DNA of 64,000 bases from the NCBI GenBank assembly GCA_029953675.1, contig JAMWBK010000002.1, positions 3,162,001-3,226,000 on the forward strand. The letters run 5' to 3'. The notes under the pieces were generated by a model. It did no database searches. It was not told where the DNA came from and saw only the letters and a program-made list of their open reading frames with translations. Origin of the DNA: Rhodosorus marinus (lineage: Eukaryota; Rhodophyta; Stylonematophyceae; Stylonematales; Stylonemataceae). Every line of letters begins with the position of its first letter. Positions within the stretch are counted from its first letter, which is position 1. Shown here one piece after another: positions 1-15,241 of this stretch. A program made the position numbers and the translations under genes.

Positions 1-3000
1 TCTTTGAGGTCGCACCCCCGCAACAATACAACTTTCTGTGTACTTATGTATTTACTGGAAATAACTTGGAATGATTTCTATTGATAGGGGTTAGAATGAG
101 ACATGGAATTTCATCGACGTGGAAGGGGGGTATTAAATTACTAAAATTTAGATTTTTAAGAAAATAGTTCACTTACAACATAATGCTGCCTCTCATGCCC
201 ACAGGGCGTAGGTGTCATATCTATTTTCGCATCGGAGAACAATGAATGGAGAGTTGAGAGACTCAAATGTACTTTGGCATCTCAAAAATGTTTCTGTATG
301 TTCTTCATCCCAGAGAAACACTCAAGAATATGAATGCAAAAAAGGAATGCCCTCGAAGGATCCACTATCTTCGCCCCTTCCACGCTCTGCCTCAAAACCT
401 TGACCGGCAGCAACTATATTTAGGACTAAGGACAACGTGCATTTATTCTGCCTACGTTCACGGCGTGGAATCGGCGGATTTCCCACACGAAAGCCTATAA
501 GGATCCCTCCCCCAGTGTCTTCCACCCCGTCTGCACGCCTGCGCACCTGCTAGAACACCAACAACCGCTTATTCAGAGCTAAATAGCCTGGGCCATCGGG
601 TCGTTCGATTTAGATTTATGCGACATGATGGTACCATGACCCGCTTGATTCGGAGATCTCCCAAAATCCCGGCAAGCCCTTAAATGCCTTAGACGAGACT
701 CAATCATTTTAGAGTGAAAGTTCGAAGGTACTGATTGGTGGGAATTGCGAGTCTCCTCTGGGTTCAATCATTATCTAAACCCTTTTCCGATAGAGCAGAT
801 CTTGTTACCAGATAGCGCGACGGATTTATCAAGCCTCTGCAAGCCCTGTGTGTTTCCGCTCTGCAGCTCTCCTGATTGGCGAAGCTATGGAGACTTCGGC
901 GCAGTGACTTGGTCAGTCTTGTTGTGTTGAGTGCGTTGTAGGGTCCACTGATATTCCTCATCATCAATTGTCGTTGTTCAGTGCTGGACCAGCACGTATG
1001 TTGGATTCCATATCTGAAAGGTTGAGTACGCGCGTCAGCGGATCGAGGACCACGGAAATAGCATGTTGCCTTGGAAAGGTTAGTAGCCCCTCTAGCAGGG
1101 CCGACCTCGATTCGCCCTGTCTAAGGAGACGGCGCCGTGTTCACTCGTTGCATGTACGGCCAGGTTGTTCCTTCACCATACGCCCAACGGCAGAGCCCTC
1201 TCGTATCTCCTAATCGCTTGGCCCGATGTTGAAAAACAGAGCTTGCCCCATACCGGTCAATTCGGGTGCTACATCGATATCCAGAGTACCTGACTGTTTT
1301 CGAGCTTCTTGGTGTGTCACCACCACGTGATCGCATTGTCTATTTTCCTGATGCCTTCAGAAGAAACTCGCCTCATGCGTCATCCGGCCTGGTGGGAACG
1401 GGTCAGCCCGTAATCTAATGAATATGCAAACTACGTGTTTCCACGGCCACTTTCTTGCTAGCAATGCATGGCCTCTCCTCAGTCGACAACTGGATCAATC
1501 AACGGGCAAGAGAACTATGCAGAAGACTGATCGCGCAGCCTTGGATCACGCACAGCCGGATTTCGGGCGTCCAAACGTTTCTCCATTGGACGTCCAGATA
1601 CCGCGGAGATACGCTTCCATCGTTGTCAGGGATTTCGAAGCCTCCACATTCCACGTTGTCTTGAGTTTTTTGTTAGTTTTTGGATTGAACTGGAAGACCG
1701 GCCTGAACGTCCTTGATTGCGGTCCATTGCTTTTTAATGATTGACTGTCAATCACTAAATTTGGACAGACTGTCGGTGCGCCCTTGATAAGAGCAAACGT
1801 CCAAACGTCAATTCAGGACAATTCCATTCGGATTGGACCCGATCGGCATGGTCCGGGGTCGATTTGATGTGTAGGCGTTCCCGTTTTAGGATATATCCTT
1901 CGATCTACATGCACAGGCTTGGATGCGATTCTCTTCCTTCGCGTACCGGACCGTCCGCAGGTCTTTGAGGGAGATTTCGTGCTTGCGTTTACGTGGCTCG
2001 CAGAGGTGACGTAGACGGCAAAGACAACTTCTCACTCTCGACCATGGCTTCTGCGCCACATTTCTTGTCCCGTTGTGGCTTTCTGCAGAATCTACTCCCA
2101 AACGAGGGATTCTTGCTCAGAACAAACATCGATCCAGGACGTTTCGTGCGGTCGGACAGATTCTCATCGGCTGTTGGACTTGATCGCCCTCGTCAGAGAC
2201 GACGCGGACGACTTCTCACTCTCGCTCTCGACTGTGGCTACTGTCCCACATTTCTTGTCCCGTTGTGACTTTCTGCAGCATCTGGTCATTCCAAATTGAG
2301 GAATTCTGGCAAGCGTTGTTCTTCGGAGTGGGCACGGAAATCTAGCTCTAGAGCTTGCTCTTGATCGGAAGTAACGCCAGAGTTTGAGTCGCACCTCAAA
2401 ACTGAGCCGGAAGTTCTCCGTCGCTTGCTCTGTAACGTCATGAACCATGTCTCCGTATTCCACAAGGGAAATGGGGTCGTTCGCCCCACTACTACTCGGG
2501 ACTATGACAAGGGTTTGTGTATACTCTTGCCGACCATGCCGGATGCCGCCATACACATGCCTGCATCTGTTCGTCCTACAAAACGAATATTAGAACCTGC
2601 TACTATTCAGGCGGAACTTCGTTCGGGAGCTTTTGTGCGAGAGGGAGGGCGCAATCAGGTGAGATAAACAACCCGGGAGGCGCATCTGTTAGGGTTTCCC
2701 GCTTGTTTTCCCCGCGGTAGCCAAAGGCATGGCGGAGGCTGCATGCATATCCCGTGTGAGATGGTCGTTCGCGCGTGTGTAACCGGTCAAAGTCAAATAC
2801 TTTGATCTTGCCAACTTGGCTAGTTCCCGCCCTTCCAGACAAACGTCCCCCCTGGACAACAAGCCAGCGAGCGCACTTTTGCTGTCCAGGAGTGAGCAAA
2901 AACCAGTAAATGCGGCGTCATCCGGAATGAGGGTTCCACCGAGCTCTCGTAGGACAAGCAATGACCACTCAGAGTCTGACACCTCCTAGGCTTTTCGCTT

Positions 3001-4202
3001 TCTCACCCCTACCATTGGCTACAACAATCCTGAGTTTGGAGGCCAGGCTCTTAATACCAATACAACCACCCAATCTTCAGCTGGGACATGAAGCAGAAAA
3101 AAAACCTAATAAACGCGAACGTCCACTCAAATTCATTCGCTCGTATCGAGGACGCATTCAAAAGACCGCAAATTAAATATTCTGTCTACCTCTGTCCACA
3201 CAATGCAATGCGAACTCCAACCCTTTGGCAAATATCTGTGGGACAGTCACTATGTACCAAAGGAAACTTCAGAATATGTTCCCCAGCCTCAAATGCATCG
3301 CTTAGCATTGGTCTCGTCTCCTTCCGCGTTAACAGAAACCCCCCCTTCAAATACCATTTCTAATCTATATCTACTACTGCAGTGGTAGGTCCGCCAACGG
3401 ATTTTTGTTTGGAGTTAATGAATAACTATTTCGCATTTTCTACAAGTAGCCCCAACCCTCCCCCCCCCCAACACCCGGTCCCCTTTTCCTTCCTCTAGAA
3501 ACCCCAATATGAAAACCTGTTGACCAGAGCCGTTCACGGCCTCAAATAACCTTAAAAAAATTTCGATGAGGAATAACCACCTTAAGATTCAATTGGTAGA
3601 AGAACGAACTCCTCACATCTAATCTAAATATCTGTCCTTTCCTCCAATTAAAACCTTCCCTCAATACCCCTCCTTCGTCCCCGGCTAATTTCGAAAGAAA
3701 AATTAGTACATACAAAAATATATCGATATTATTTTATGTATATGAACAGAATGTGTTTTTTTTCGTCTTTGGAAATTAGAGTATCCCCGAATACCCTCAT
3801 CACCATTTCTGAGGGAGATTGTATGGAGTTCATAAGATATAATATACACTAGGAATAGTGTAAATACAGTAATATAAGTTTATAAATATTAATTTTTGAT
3901 TGTAGACGATAAAAATAGAGGTTAATTGCAGAATTACTAACCCCCGGCCTAAGGACGTATAGCCACAGATTCTCGGAGAGGACTGCGAAGTATGTCCACA
4001 AGATATGGGACACGTGTCTTTGCAAGGGTTTGTGTTGGGTTTCAGTATATGCCCTGGCTTGTGTCCCCTATACATGGGGGATGACCTCCAGTCAGATCTC
4101 GGCATTGACGGGTGCGGGAAGGGTGTCGTTGGGGTTTTGTGGGGCGGTTGTCGGGTTGTTTTGTGGTGTTTGTTGGGGCTGTCGAGGGTGATTTTCTGGA
4201 GA
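1..4202. other. Gene-poor stretch upstream of the branching enzyme
   Basis: No reading frame here joins into a protein I recognise. Short open frames occur on both strands but lack coherent splice sites or family motifs. The stretch contains a degenerate direct repeat (listed separately). A low-complexity AT-rich zone with a C run lies at about 3400-3950, just before the branching enzyme gene. Decayed mobile DNA is possible for 1-2700, but I see no transposase or reverse transcriptase motif. Confidence 0.5.
2001..2310 (+). repeat. Degenerate two-copy direct repeat, period about 190 bases
   Basis: Copy 1 runs from about 2001 to 2117 and copy 2 from about 2193 to 2310. Both carry a shared core, CCACATTTCTTGTCCCGTTG, followed by a matching run ending in CTTTCTGCAG, and similar flanks. 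Copy 2 has a 6-base insertion (CTCGCT) inside the core region. The copies do not keep one reading frame, so this looks like a non-coding duplication. Confidence 0.75.
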
Positions 4203-6897
4203 ATGACGGACCCTCATAAGGAAGGTAAGCCGCCCAAAGCAAGTCTTCTAATGTGCTCTGGACTGTTGACGCTGAACGATTCGTTTTGATGGTTTCATAG
4301 CTTGGAAGGATAACGCTGATGGGACCGCAGTGATTGCAGGTGACCCCTGGCTTGAGAACTGGCAGGACTCCCTACGCTACAGGTAGGGAGTTTGAATTGC
4401 ACGAGCTTGCTGTGCCGATGTCCATGTATGCGGGTGTCCCTGACGCAGCGCACTTCGTCTTGTGTCCCAACAGGTACAACCAGTACTCCGAAAAGAAGGG
4501 TGCGATTGAGGAACATGAAGGAGGCCTCGAAAACTTTTCGCAAGGGTACACCTACTTTGGGCTGATCCCAAACCGAAATGGTATCAACATCCGTGAGGTA
4601 AGGCGCTGAGCCCCATGGCTGCAAGCTAAACCGATACAATGCGCTGTTTTGCGGTGTTCTGAACTTTCATTGTGGATACCCTTTCTCTTAGTGGGCGCCG
4701 GGTGCCAAGGAGATGTTCGTGTTCGGCGATTTCAACGACTGGAACAGGTATGAGCATCGCATGGAGAAGGATGAGTTCGGCGTATGGAGCATCTTCCTCA
4801 GCAACAAGAAGGACGGCTCAGCGCCAATTGCTCATGGCTCAAAAGTCAAGTTAATGCTGGTTACTCATTACGACCATCATCTCGAGAGGAACTCAGCATG
4901 GTAAGGGTTCTGCACGCGTCTTTTCCCCGCTCCTTGTGTTTTCTGACAATCACTTTCCGCCATCACGCGTACAGGGCCAAGTATGTAGTGCAGAATCCGG
5001 AAACAAACCTCTTCGACGCTTGCTTGTGGAACCCGGAAAAGAAGGACACCTACAAGTGGAAGCATCAGGTCCATGTTCCTAAGCCGAAGTCGCTGAAGAT
5101 TTACGAATGCCACGTTGGTATGAGCTCCTGTGACGCACATGTTGCGTCCTACGACTATTTCACCGATTGGGTGCTTCCTCGTATCAAGAAGTTGGGATAC
5201 AATACGATTCAGATCATGGCCATTATGGAGCACGCCTACTATGGGTCGTTCGGTTACCATGTTACGAACTTTTTCGCCGTCAGCAGCAGAAGCGGAACAC
5301 CGGAAGGTTTGAAGCGGTTGATCGATACTGCACATTCCATGGGGATAAGTGTGTTGATGGACATTGTTCACTCACATGCGTCCTCTAATGAAATGGACGG
5401 TATTGGGAATTTCGATGGCTCCGGTGGACAGTACTTCCACGAGGGAGACCGTGGTTACCATTCGCTGTGGGACAGCAAATGCTTCGACTATGGCAAATGG
5501 GAGGTTATGCGTTTCTTGCTCAGCAACCTTCGTTTCTGGGTTGACGAGTACCACTTCGATGGGTTCCGCTTTGACGGAGTTACATCCATGCTGTACACTC
5601 ATCATGGAATTCACATGTCGTTCAGTGGGAACTACGATGAGTACTTTGGATACCAGATGGACGTCGACGCAAACGTGTACCTCATGCTTGCCAATGAGAT
5701 GCTTCACGATATGTACCCTGACAGCATGATTACCATTGGAGAGGATGTGAGTGGCATGCCCACTCTGTGCCGCCCTGTGCAAGAAGGAGGCATAGGATTC
5801 GACTACCGACTCGCGATGGCGATCCCCGATGTCTTCATCGAGCTCTTCGAGAAGGTGCCCGACGAGCATTGGAACATTGGACATCTCGTTCACACACTAA
5901 CGAACAGACGCTGGAACGAAAAGACGATTGCGTACTTTGAGTCGCACGACCAGGCTCTCGTCGGCGACAAGACGATGGCTATGTGGCTGATGAATGCGGA
6001 CATGTACTACAACATGGAGGTAGACAAGTGGCCAACCGAAACAGTAGAGCGCGGTATTGCCCTGCACAAGGTGCTCCGACTCCTTGTATACAGTCTGGGT
6101 GGCGAGGGATACCTGAACTTCATGGGCAACGAATTTGGGCATCCGGAATGGATAGACTTTCCCCGTGAGGGTAATGGGTTCTCGTACAGCCACGCGAGGA
6201 GGAGATGGGACCTTCCGGCGAACGAAGGTCTCCGGTTCAAGTTCCTCGAGAAGTAAGTTGAAGGTGTCAATGTCTGTTCTCCTATGCATCGCTCCTGCTG
6301 ACGTCTTGGATCGTCTTTCTCAGGTTCGATGAGCTCATGCACGGGGTGGAAGACGAGCATTTCTTCTGTCGTGAGAATGTGCACCAGTATGTGGTCCTTC
6401 AGAACGAGGAAGACAAGGTCATCGTTGTTGAGAAAGGAGATCGTCTAGTTTTCTGCTTCAACCTTCATCCGTGGAAGCAGTACGACAACTACAGGGTCGG
6501 CACGAACTGGAGAGGAAAGTATAAAACCGTCCTTGATACTGACTCCTGGAACACTGGCGGTGGAGGCAGAGTGAACTGGGACGACAAGGAAACCAGCGAT
6601 GAGGGGTGGAATGATAGAAAGGCATCCTTATTCGTCACCATCCCACCAAGGTCAGCGCAGGTTTACTACTGCCACGAATGGTATGACGAGGGGAAGGAGG
6701 GCACTGAAAAATCCGCGGCCGCATCGAAAGCCAAAATGTCAAAGGATGGGGTAAAGGTAACCAAAATGTCAAAGGATGGGGTAAAGGTACTTTCTACCTT
6801 GACATGCAAGTTTTTCCCAATGCTCACGAAAATGGGTCTCCATGAAATCATAATTAGGTCAAAAGTAAGTGGTTTGGAACGATGGTTGACGGTATGA
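4203..6897 (+). CDS. GBE1: 1,4-alpha-glucan branching enzyme (GH13 family, eukaryotic type)
   Basis: It cuts an alpha-1,4-glucan chain and rejoins it through an alpha-1,6 bond, making branches in glycogen or the cytosolic floridean starch of red algae. Six exons fit: 4203-4224, 4301-4382, 4474-4597, 4692-4900, 4975-6252, 6324-6897, giving 762 residues with every phase closing. The family usually has about 700. The N-terminal CBM48-like part includes REWAPGAKE and FGDFNDWN. The GH13 catalytic residues are visible: Asp near 346 (DGFRFDGVT), Glu near 402 (IGEDVSGMP) and Asp near 471 (FESHDQ). No transit peptide is seen, which fits cytosolic starch. The ATG at 4203 opens the first exon cleanly; an in-frame extension to 4005 is less likely. 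The tail after about residue 705 is not conserved and contains a 30-base tandem duplication. Confidence 0.95.
6731..6790 (+). repeat. 30-base tandem duplication inside the branching enzyme tail
   Basis: Two adjacent 30-base copies, 6731-6760 and 6761-6790, differ only at the last base. Each encodes KMSKDGVKV and each carries AAAGGTA, a possible splice donor. The duplication is in frame, so translation continues to the stop at 6897. It lies in the non-conserved C-terminal tail. Confidence 0.9.
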
Positions 6898-6946
6898 CCG
6901 GATCCAAAGGAGAAGGTGTTGGCGCATAAGAACCAAAACTGATCTG

Positions 6947-7201
6947 TCAGTCAGAGGAGTTTGCTCTATTTGAAGCAAACGCAATGTGAGGCCTGTCGTA
7001 CATGAGAGAAGCAAAAGCGGCGGCCGGTGTAGCATATTTGAAGCGCCGCGGGGACTTAGGAGACTCTTCGTCAACTGTTAGTGACAGTATTGTGCGTGTT
7101 TCAACATTTTCGTCTAAAGTATACTGCTCCGAAAGAAAGGCACGGGATTTTCTCAGCGGCTCACCACCACCCCTCACAATTCCAACCCATCGCAACCTCA
7201 T
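6947..7201 (-). CDS. Possible small protein, unrecognised
   Basis: An ATG at 7201 opens an 84-codon frame on the minus strand that ends about 50 bases from the stop of the convergent branching enzyme gene. The product is basic at its start (MRLRWVGIVRGGG) with a mixed, protein-like composition and no signal peptide, membrane segment or domain I know. It may be a real small gene, the last exon of a spliced gene that starts further right, or a chance frame. Nothing around it suggests a role. Confidence 0.25.
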   Translation of the reverse strand: MRLRWVGIVRGGGEPLRKSRAFLSEQYTLDENVETRTILSLTVDEESPKSPRRFKYATPAAAFASLMYDRPHIAFASNRANSSD

Positions 7202-7359
7202 TGCTGAAACCCCCCGAAGCAACAAGTGCAGCTCTCAAAGGAGCACCGTCCTGCTTGAACAGCTCTCTCAAGGTCGTTTCGAACATATAGACTTACCAAG
7301 CGAATCAAAACTCAGCAAACAGACACCTATTGTGACAGTGTCGCGGTCAACTCCACCCG

Positions 7360-7745
7360 TCGGCTTTGTACTCGTCCCTCATCGTCTCTTTCAGGACTCT
7401 CCAAGCGTGAAGACTTCTCCAACGAACAGAGCTTGATCTTTTCAAACCGCCTTGCTTCAACCGTATCGGTTTTGAAGCTGTAGTTGATCTGTCCCTCCGA
7501 AGTCTGAAGATCTTCGCTCATATCGGCTTAATGAATCTGTCTTCATCTTTCTCTCCCAGGACTGGACATCTCGTTCCTCCTCGCGGGGAAAGGAATTGAT
7601 CTGCATTCATATCGCCTTCGAAGCCGTCTTTGCGCTTGCTCTCCAAGGACTGGAGACCTCTTTCCTCTTCCTTTCCATGAGAAGAGTTGCCTGTTTTCAC
7701 CCAGTTCTTGCTTTTGTCGTATCGGTTCTGAAGCTCTACAGTCTT
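7360..7745 (+). repeat. Degenerate direct repeat, period about 255 bases
   Basis: The segments at about 7360-7490 and 7617-7745 align along their length. The clearest shared part is CGTATCGGTTTTGAAGCT near 7460 against CGTATCGGTTCTGAAGCT near 7718, with matching CAGGACT/AAGGACT and CTTTCA/CTTGCT blocks before it. On the minus strand the two copies read as similar Lys/Glu-rich peptides broken by stops. It may be the remnant of a repeat-protein gene. The rest of 6898-8214 shows nothing else I can name. Confidence 0.5.
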
Positions 7746-8214
7746 CCAACAAGGACATTTCATTCCAAGTGTGATGTTGTTTCTCACCAGAGCTGTGGGA
7801 AGGTGTGCCAGGAAGTCATGGAGTCCTCGGAAGTTTCGGTCTACTTAGTTCGGTCTGGTGAAGAGTCGTCTATGGTCAGCGGCTAAGCAGACCAGCGATG
7901 GGGAGCTTTTTTTTGGTGTTCATGAGGACTTGTTAGTAGACTGAAGGTTGATTGAGGTGTGAGTTTGTTTGTGTTACTGGAGCTCGGGAAGAGTGCCTGG
8001 ATGTGAAGTCGTTTATATAGCGGGTGGAAAGAGTTTCGTCTACATAGTTGGGTCTGGTCAGACTTTTGTTGTTGTTCGGGGTTGAGGAGACTGGAGTTAG
8101 GGACAAGGGCGAAGGTTTCATTCTTGCCGTTTCGGCCGGAACTTTTTGGCCTTTTACGTTTGGGTTTACTCTTTGAGGTTTTGGGCCGCCGTGAGCTCTT
8201 TACTGGTTTGAGAA

Positions 8215-10637
8215 ATGAAGGAGAAAGTAAAGCAGAAGCGTGTGAGTATATTTTCTGTTAGTGAAGCTAGTTTGGGAGTTGGTGGTGTGGATGGGATTGC
8301 TGTGGCAACTTCAGATGGAGGTGAGGAGTATGTAGATGTGAAGGACTTGAGCGAGGAGGAGGGCGAGGAGAGCCAGAGGGTTGGAATTGAAGGATCTGCA
8401 GTGTGTTTGACGTGCGATGGGATTCACTTTGAGGACTACCTCGAGCAGAGGGAACATTTCGGAACGGATTGGCATCGTCACAATGTGAGGAGGAAGGCCA
8501 GGAAGAGACCTCCTTTATCCGAAAGTCATTTTGAGAAACTCGCAGATACACTTTCGATTTCGGGCTCCGAGGATGAAGATGAGGAGGACCGTGAAGAGGA
8601 GGAATTCCAGCGGCTTGAAGCAATTCGAAGAACCCCGAAGCTTGAGTATAACTTGGCTTCTGGAGAATATTTGAGCGCTTGGAAAGCTGCCCTGCCAGAT
8701 AACAGCTCACTCAGTAGCCTGAAGAACATGAAATTGACCTGTGTTTTCCTTGCCGGTGGCGGACACTTCGCTGGAGCAGTTTTTGGTCCGCAAGGAAAGG
8801 TGAGACTCTCGCTCTCACAACGTTAAGTTCTAGGGCGGAAGATTTTGCACACAATTCTCGAGAGGAGACTGTGCTAACAATTTTCTGATATTACTTGTGT
8901 CGTCGTGTTCCCTTTCTTAGGTTTTAAAACATCAAACTTACCATCGGTATACATCCAGGAAGAAGCAAGGAGGAGAGCAGGACTACAACGAGAAGGCATC
9001 CAGAGCGAAATCTGCTGGAGCGCAGATTAGGAGGTACAACATGCAACTGTTGAGACAGGAAATCCGGGGCGTACTGAAGGACTGGACAAACGAAATCCAC
9101 AATGCGGATCTCGTATTTCTCCACGCTCCGGGCAAAGGAACGAGAGAGACGTTTCTGGGATACCCCGATTCTCCATTGAAAGGTAAGAATTATGCTTTGC
9201 TTTTCACGACCGCAACAGGCAAAGTAGTTAGTCCCCCGGAGATCGACAAGACAGTTCGTCGTGATCGGATGGATAACCACTCACGTTGGAAATTCCATGA
9301 CTGCAATCATGAATTTCTTGACATATCAAGCCGGTTCTTCTATTTCGCGTCATCAAACCTTGTGCTGAGCTTGCTAGTTCCTTGCGCCTTCTCCACAACA
9401 ACGTGTAACTCAACAACGGATTCCGCTTTTGTACGATTTCTTCCAGATGTTCAATTGAGACGAATACCATTCACAACAAGGCGGGCGACGCTGGATGAAG
9501 TGAAGCGCGTCATGTCCGAGCTTACATCTGTGTACTTGAGCTCCCAGTCTGTCGTGGAGGTAGTTTCTGTACCGAAGAAAGCTCTCGATGTCAAGGTAGT
9601 GTATCCAAAAAACCACGTTGTCTCACCAGTCGCCCTCCCTGAAAGCCGTCTCCTCTAAATGCGAACCTCGGTGCTTTCGTGGAATTTCGTAGAAGGGAGA
9701 TGCTGTCACATCCAGGGCTACCATCGCAGACAGCAAGCCCCCCGCGGAAAAAGGAACGGCACATCTGAAAACGAAGGTTCCGAAACCTCAGGAAACAGAC
9801 CTCTTGGACAAGGAGATACGCGTGGTTCGTGAGGAACTTCAAGTTCCCGAGGATGTTTTACAACTCTTCGAGGCATGTTGCATAGGGGATGTGGTCACGG
9901 CAAAGCGGGTGCTAGAAATCGATCGAATTGATGCGAAATTCCCACAGGGATGCCGATATCAGAAGGACCAAAAAGTTGACGTGGACGGGACGGGATTGAG
10001 CCCTCTGGAAGTGGCAGCTTCGCTCGGGCATCACGAGCTTGTGCTCACTATTCTGGAGCTTGGAGGAAATCCAGTTGAGGGATCACCCTACCTTCGCGCC
10101 GCTGATAAGGAAACCCGGGATACGTTTAGACGGTTCTGGGCACTTAACCCAGACCGCTGGGACTTTGCGGCTGGAGGCATTCCTTCTCCCCTGACTTCTC
10201 ACATGGAGGCCGAGAGAGAAGCGAAACTGCGGGAGAAGCGGAGGAAAGCCAAGCAAAAGAAGAAGGCGAAGTCGAAGCAAGAAAAAGCTGAAGCTGAGGC
10301 TGCTCAGCAAGCTGCTGAGGCGAGAGCCGTGTGGGAGTGCGTGCCGAAGCCCAAAGCTGTTCGAAACGTTGCGTTCACGTTGTCTTTGTCGATTGCTCTG
10401 TTTCATTCTGTTCCCACCTTGGCGTCCATCTCACTGCTGTGGTGGCTTGCTCGTAGGAGGCTGCCGGAAAGGGAAAAGCGAGCCATGGCCCTCGAGGGAA
10501 GACTGAACTTAAAGACAGCGACGTGTCGGTGGTGTGGCAAGTCGCTTGTAGGAATAACACCTTTCGAGCGCTTGAGTTTCAAGTACTGTTCAACTACCTG
10601 TGTTCATGCGCACCGGGAAGAGATCGAGAACTCATGA
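8215..10637 (+). CDS. ANKZF1: Vms1/ANKZF1-type peptidyl-tRNA hydrolase of ribosome quality control
   Basis: Family members release nascent chains from stalled 60S subunits through a release-factor-like (VLRF1) domain and can recruit Cdc48/p97. Four exons fit: 8215-8799, 8921-9182, 9447-9595 and 9693-10637, giving 646 residues. Seen in order: an acidic N-terminus; a C2H2 finger from Cys64 and Cys67 to His87/His89; the VLRF1 core from about 180 with RKKQGGEQ, keeping the family's catalytic Gln (about residue 215), then AGAQIRRYN and RRIPFTTRRAT; an ankyrin-like stretch (SPLEVAASLGHHELV); a Lys/Glu/Ala-rich helix; and a C-terminal Cys4 finger (CRWCGKSL, then CSTTC). A hydrophobic run at about 10370-10450 sits just before EREKRAMALEGRL. 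It may be an in-frame intron that I read through. Confidence 0.93.
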
Positions 10638-10665
10638 AAGGGTTCTTGCTCTGTTCATATATATT

Positions 10666-14202
<3,537 letters not shown>

Positions 14203-14459
14203 TCGCAACCAAAGAGAACAAGACAGAAACCAGAACTGGCCCTGCTCAAAATGCCATCTTCAGCTTCACCTGGTTAACTAGTTGCAGTCGTAGACTCTCA
14301 GTCGTACCCTTTACAGTAACCAAGATCTGAAAAATAGGGATTCTCTTCAAGCTCTCTCTCCCTCTCTCCTTCTCTCCCGCTTTCTCTCTTATCCAATCGC
14401 AGGGATCGTCACGACCGGCGTTAACCATTTTACTAAAACGTATACTTATATGTACAAAT

Positions 14460-14504
14460 GCCTACTAAGCATGATCTGAGTATCGCGGATCATGCTTAGT
14501 AGGC
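14460..14504. repeat. Perfect 17-base inverted repeat with 11-base loop
   Basis: Left arm 14460-14476 (GCCTACTAAGCATGATC) is the exact reverse complement of right arm 14488-14504, with loop 14477-14487. It lies between two divergent genes, about 260 bases upstream of the NVL start. It could fold as an RNA or DNA hairpin, be a protein site, or be the end of a small mobile element. Confidence 0.9.
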
Positions 14505-14899
14505 GTTGGCGAAGAGGAGAGGCTGGGACATCTCTACTTTGGCAACCTGATGCACACGAATTTAGACATTCATTAGAGAACGTACAATTTCGTCTGCAAG
14601 AGCGTGATACCTCTGATCGTTTGCTTTGAGTTTTGCCAGCCAAAACGTCAGCCGGTTCCGAGTGGACACGTTCGAAGGCCCCTCCTGGTACTCAACCTCC
14701 TCGCCATCAACGTTGGTCTGATGTTGGAGGGGCGCGATGTTGACTCTTCAGTTTGCTCTCTCATTTCTCCCCACGGCGGTTTTATTACCTCTCAAAATAG
14801 ACCAACTTCTCACACCTTTCCAAACGCCAGACCATATTTCAGCAAGCTTCACCATAGGAGACTTAGTACACTGCTCAAAGTTTTTGACAAAACCATGTA

Positions 14900-14920
14900 T
14901 TTGTACTAAAATAGTACAAA
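14900..14920. repeat. TTTGTACTA palindrome and clustered TAGTACA words
   Basis: TTTGTACTA at 14900-14908 is mirrored by TAGTACAAA at 14912-14920. A further TAGTACA and GTACTATT follow at about 14940-14960. The site lies about 325 bases upstream of the glycyl-tRNA synthetase start. It may be a regulatory cluster or just AT-rich chance. Confidence 0.6.
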
Positions 14921-15241
14921 CAACATCATCGCACTATTTTTTTAGTACAATGTACTATTCTAATGGAAAGCAAGTTCCATCTTGGATTTTTTTTTTCGGT
15001 TGTTTTTAGGGATACCACGGTCGGGGGAGGGTTATCTAGTGTTCGGCTAAATGGATTGGGGCGGGTGGGAGCGATGTGGAACAAATTTTAGGAGTTGGAA
15101 AGAAGGACTGGATGAATATAAGTTTTCTGTGATTTACATGGCCATATATCTATGGATGAACTTATCTAGGATTTTGCGTTGTTTTTTTTCTTGAAGAGGT
15201 AATTCTGGTTGTTTCTTTTACTTTTTGTTTTGTTTTTGGAA

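Larger units (their letters stand above)
14203..15241. promoter_or_regulatory. Divergent promoter region between NVL and glycyl-tRNA synthetase
   Basis: About 1 kb separates two genes transcribed away from each other, so both promoters should lie here. It is AT-rich in its right half and holds a near-perfect hairpin and a short TAGTACA palindrome (listed separately). I cannot name a transcription factor site. No supported gene lies inside. Confidence 0.5.

Noticed and set aside
1418-1744. 108-codon plus-strand frame
   Set aside because: Overlaps other frames of equal length, shows no domain and no conserved-looking composition; likely chance.
2164-2556. 130-codon minus-strand frame
   Set aside because: It runs across the degenerate direct repeat and does not keep the frame between copies.
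14246-14428. Upstream minus-strand frame that could extend the NVL gene at its 5' end
   Set aside because: Joining it to the next exon gives a stop or phase mismatch with the acceptors available; the ATG at 14202 closes every phase.
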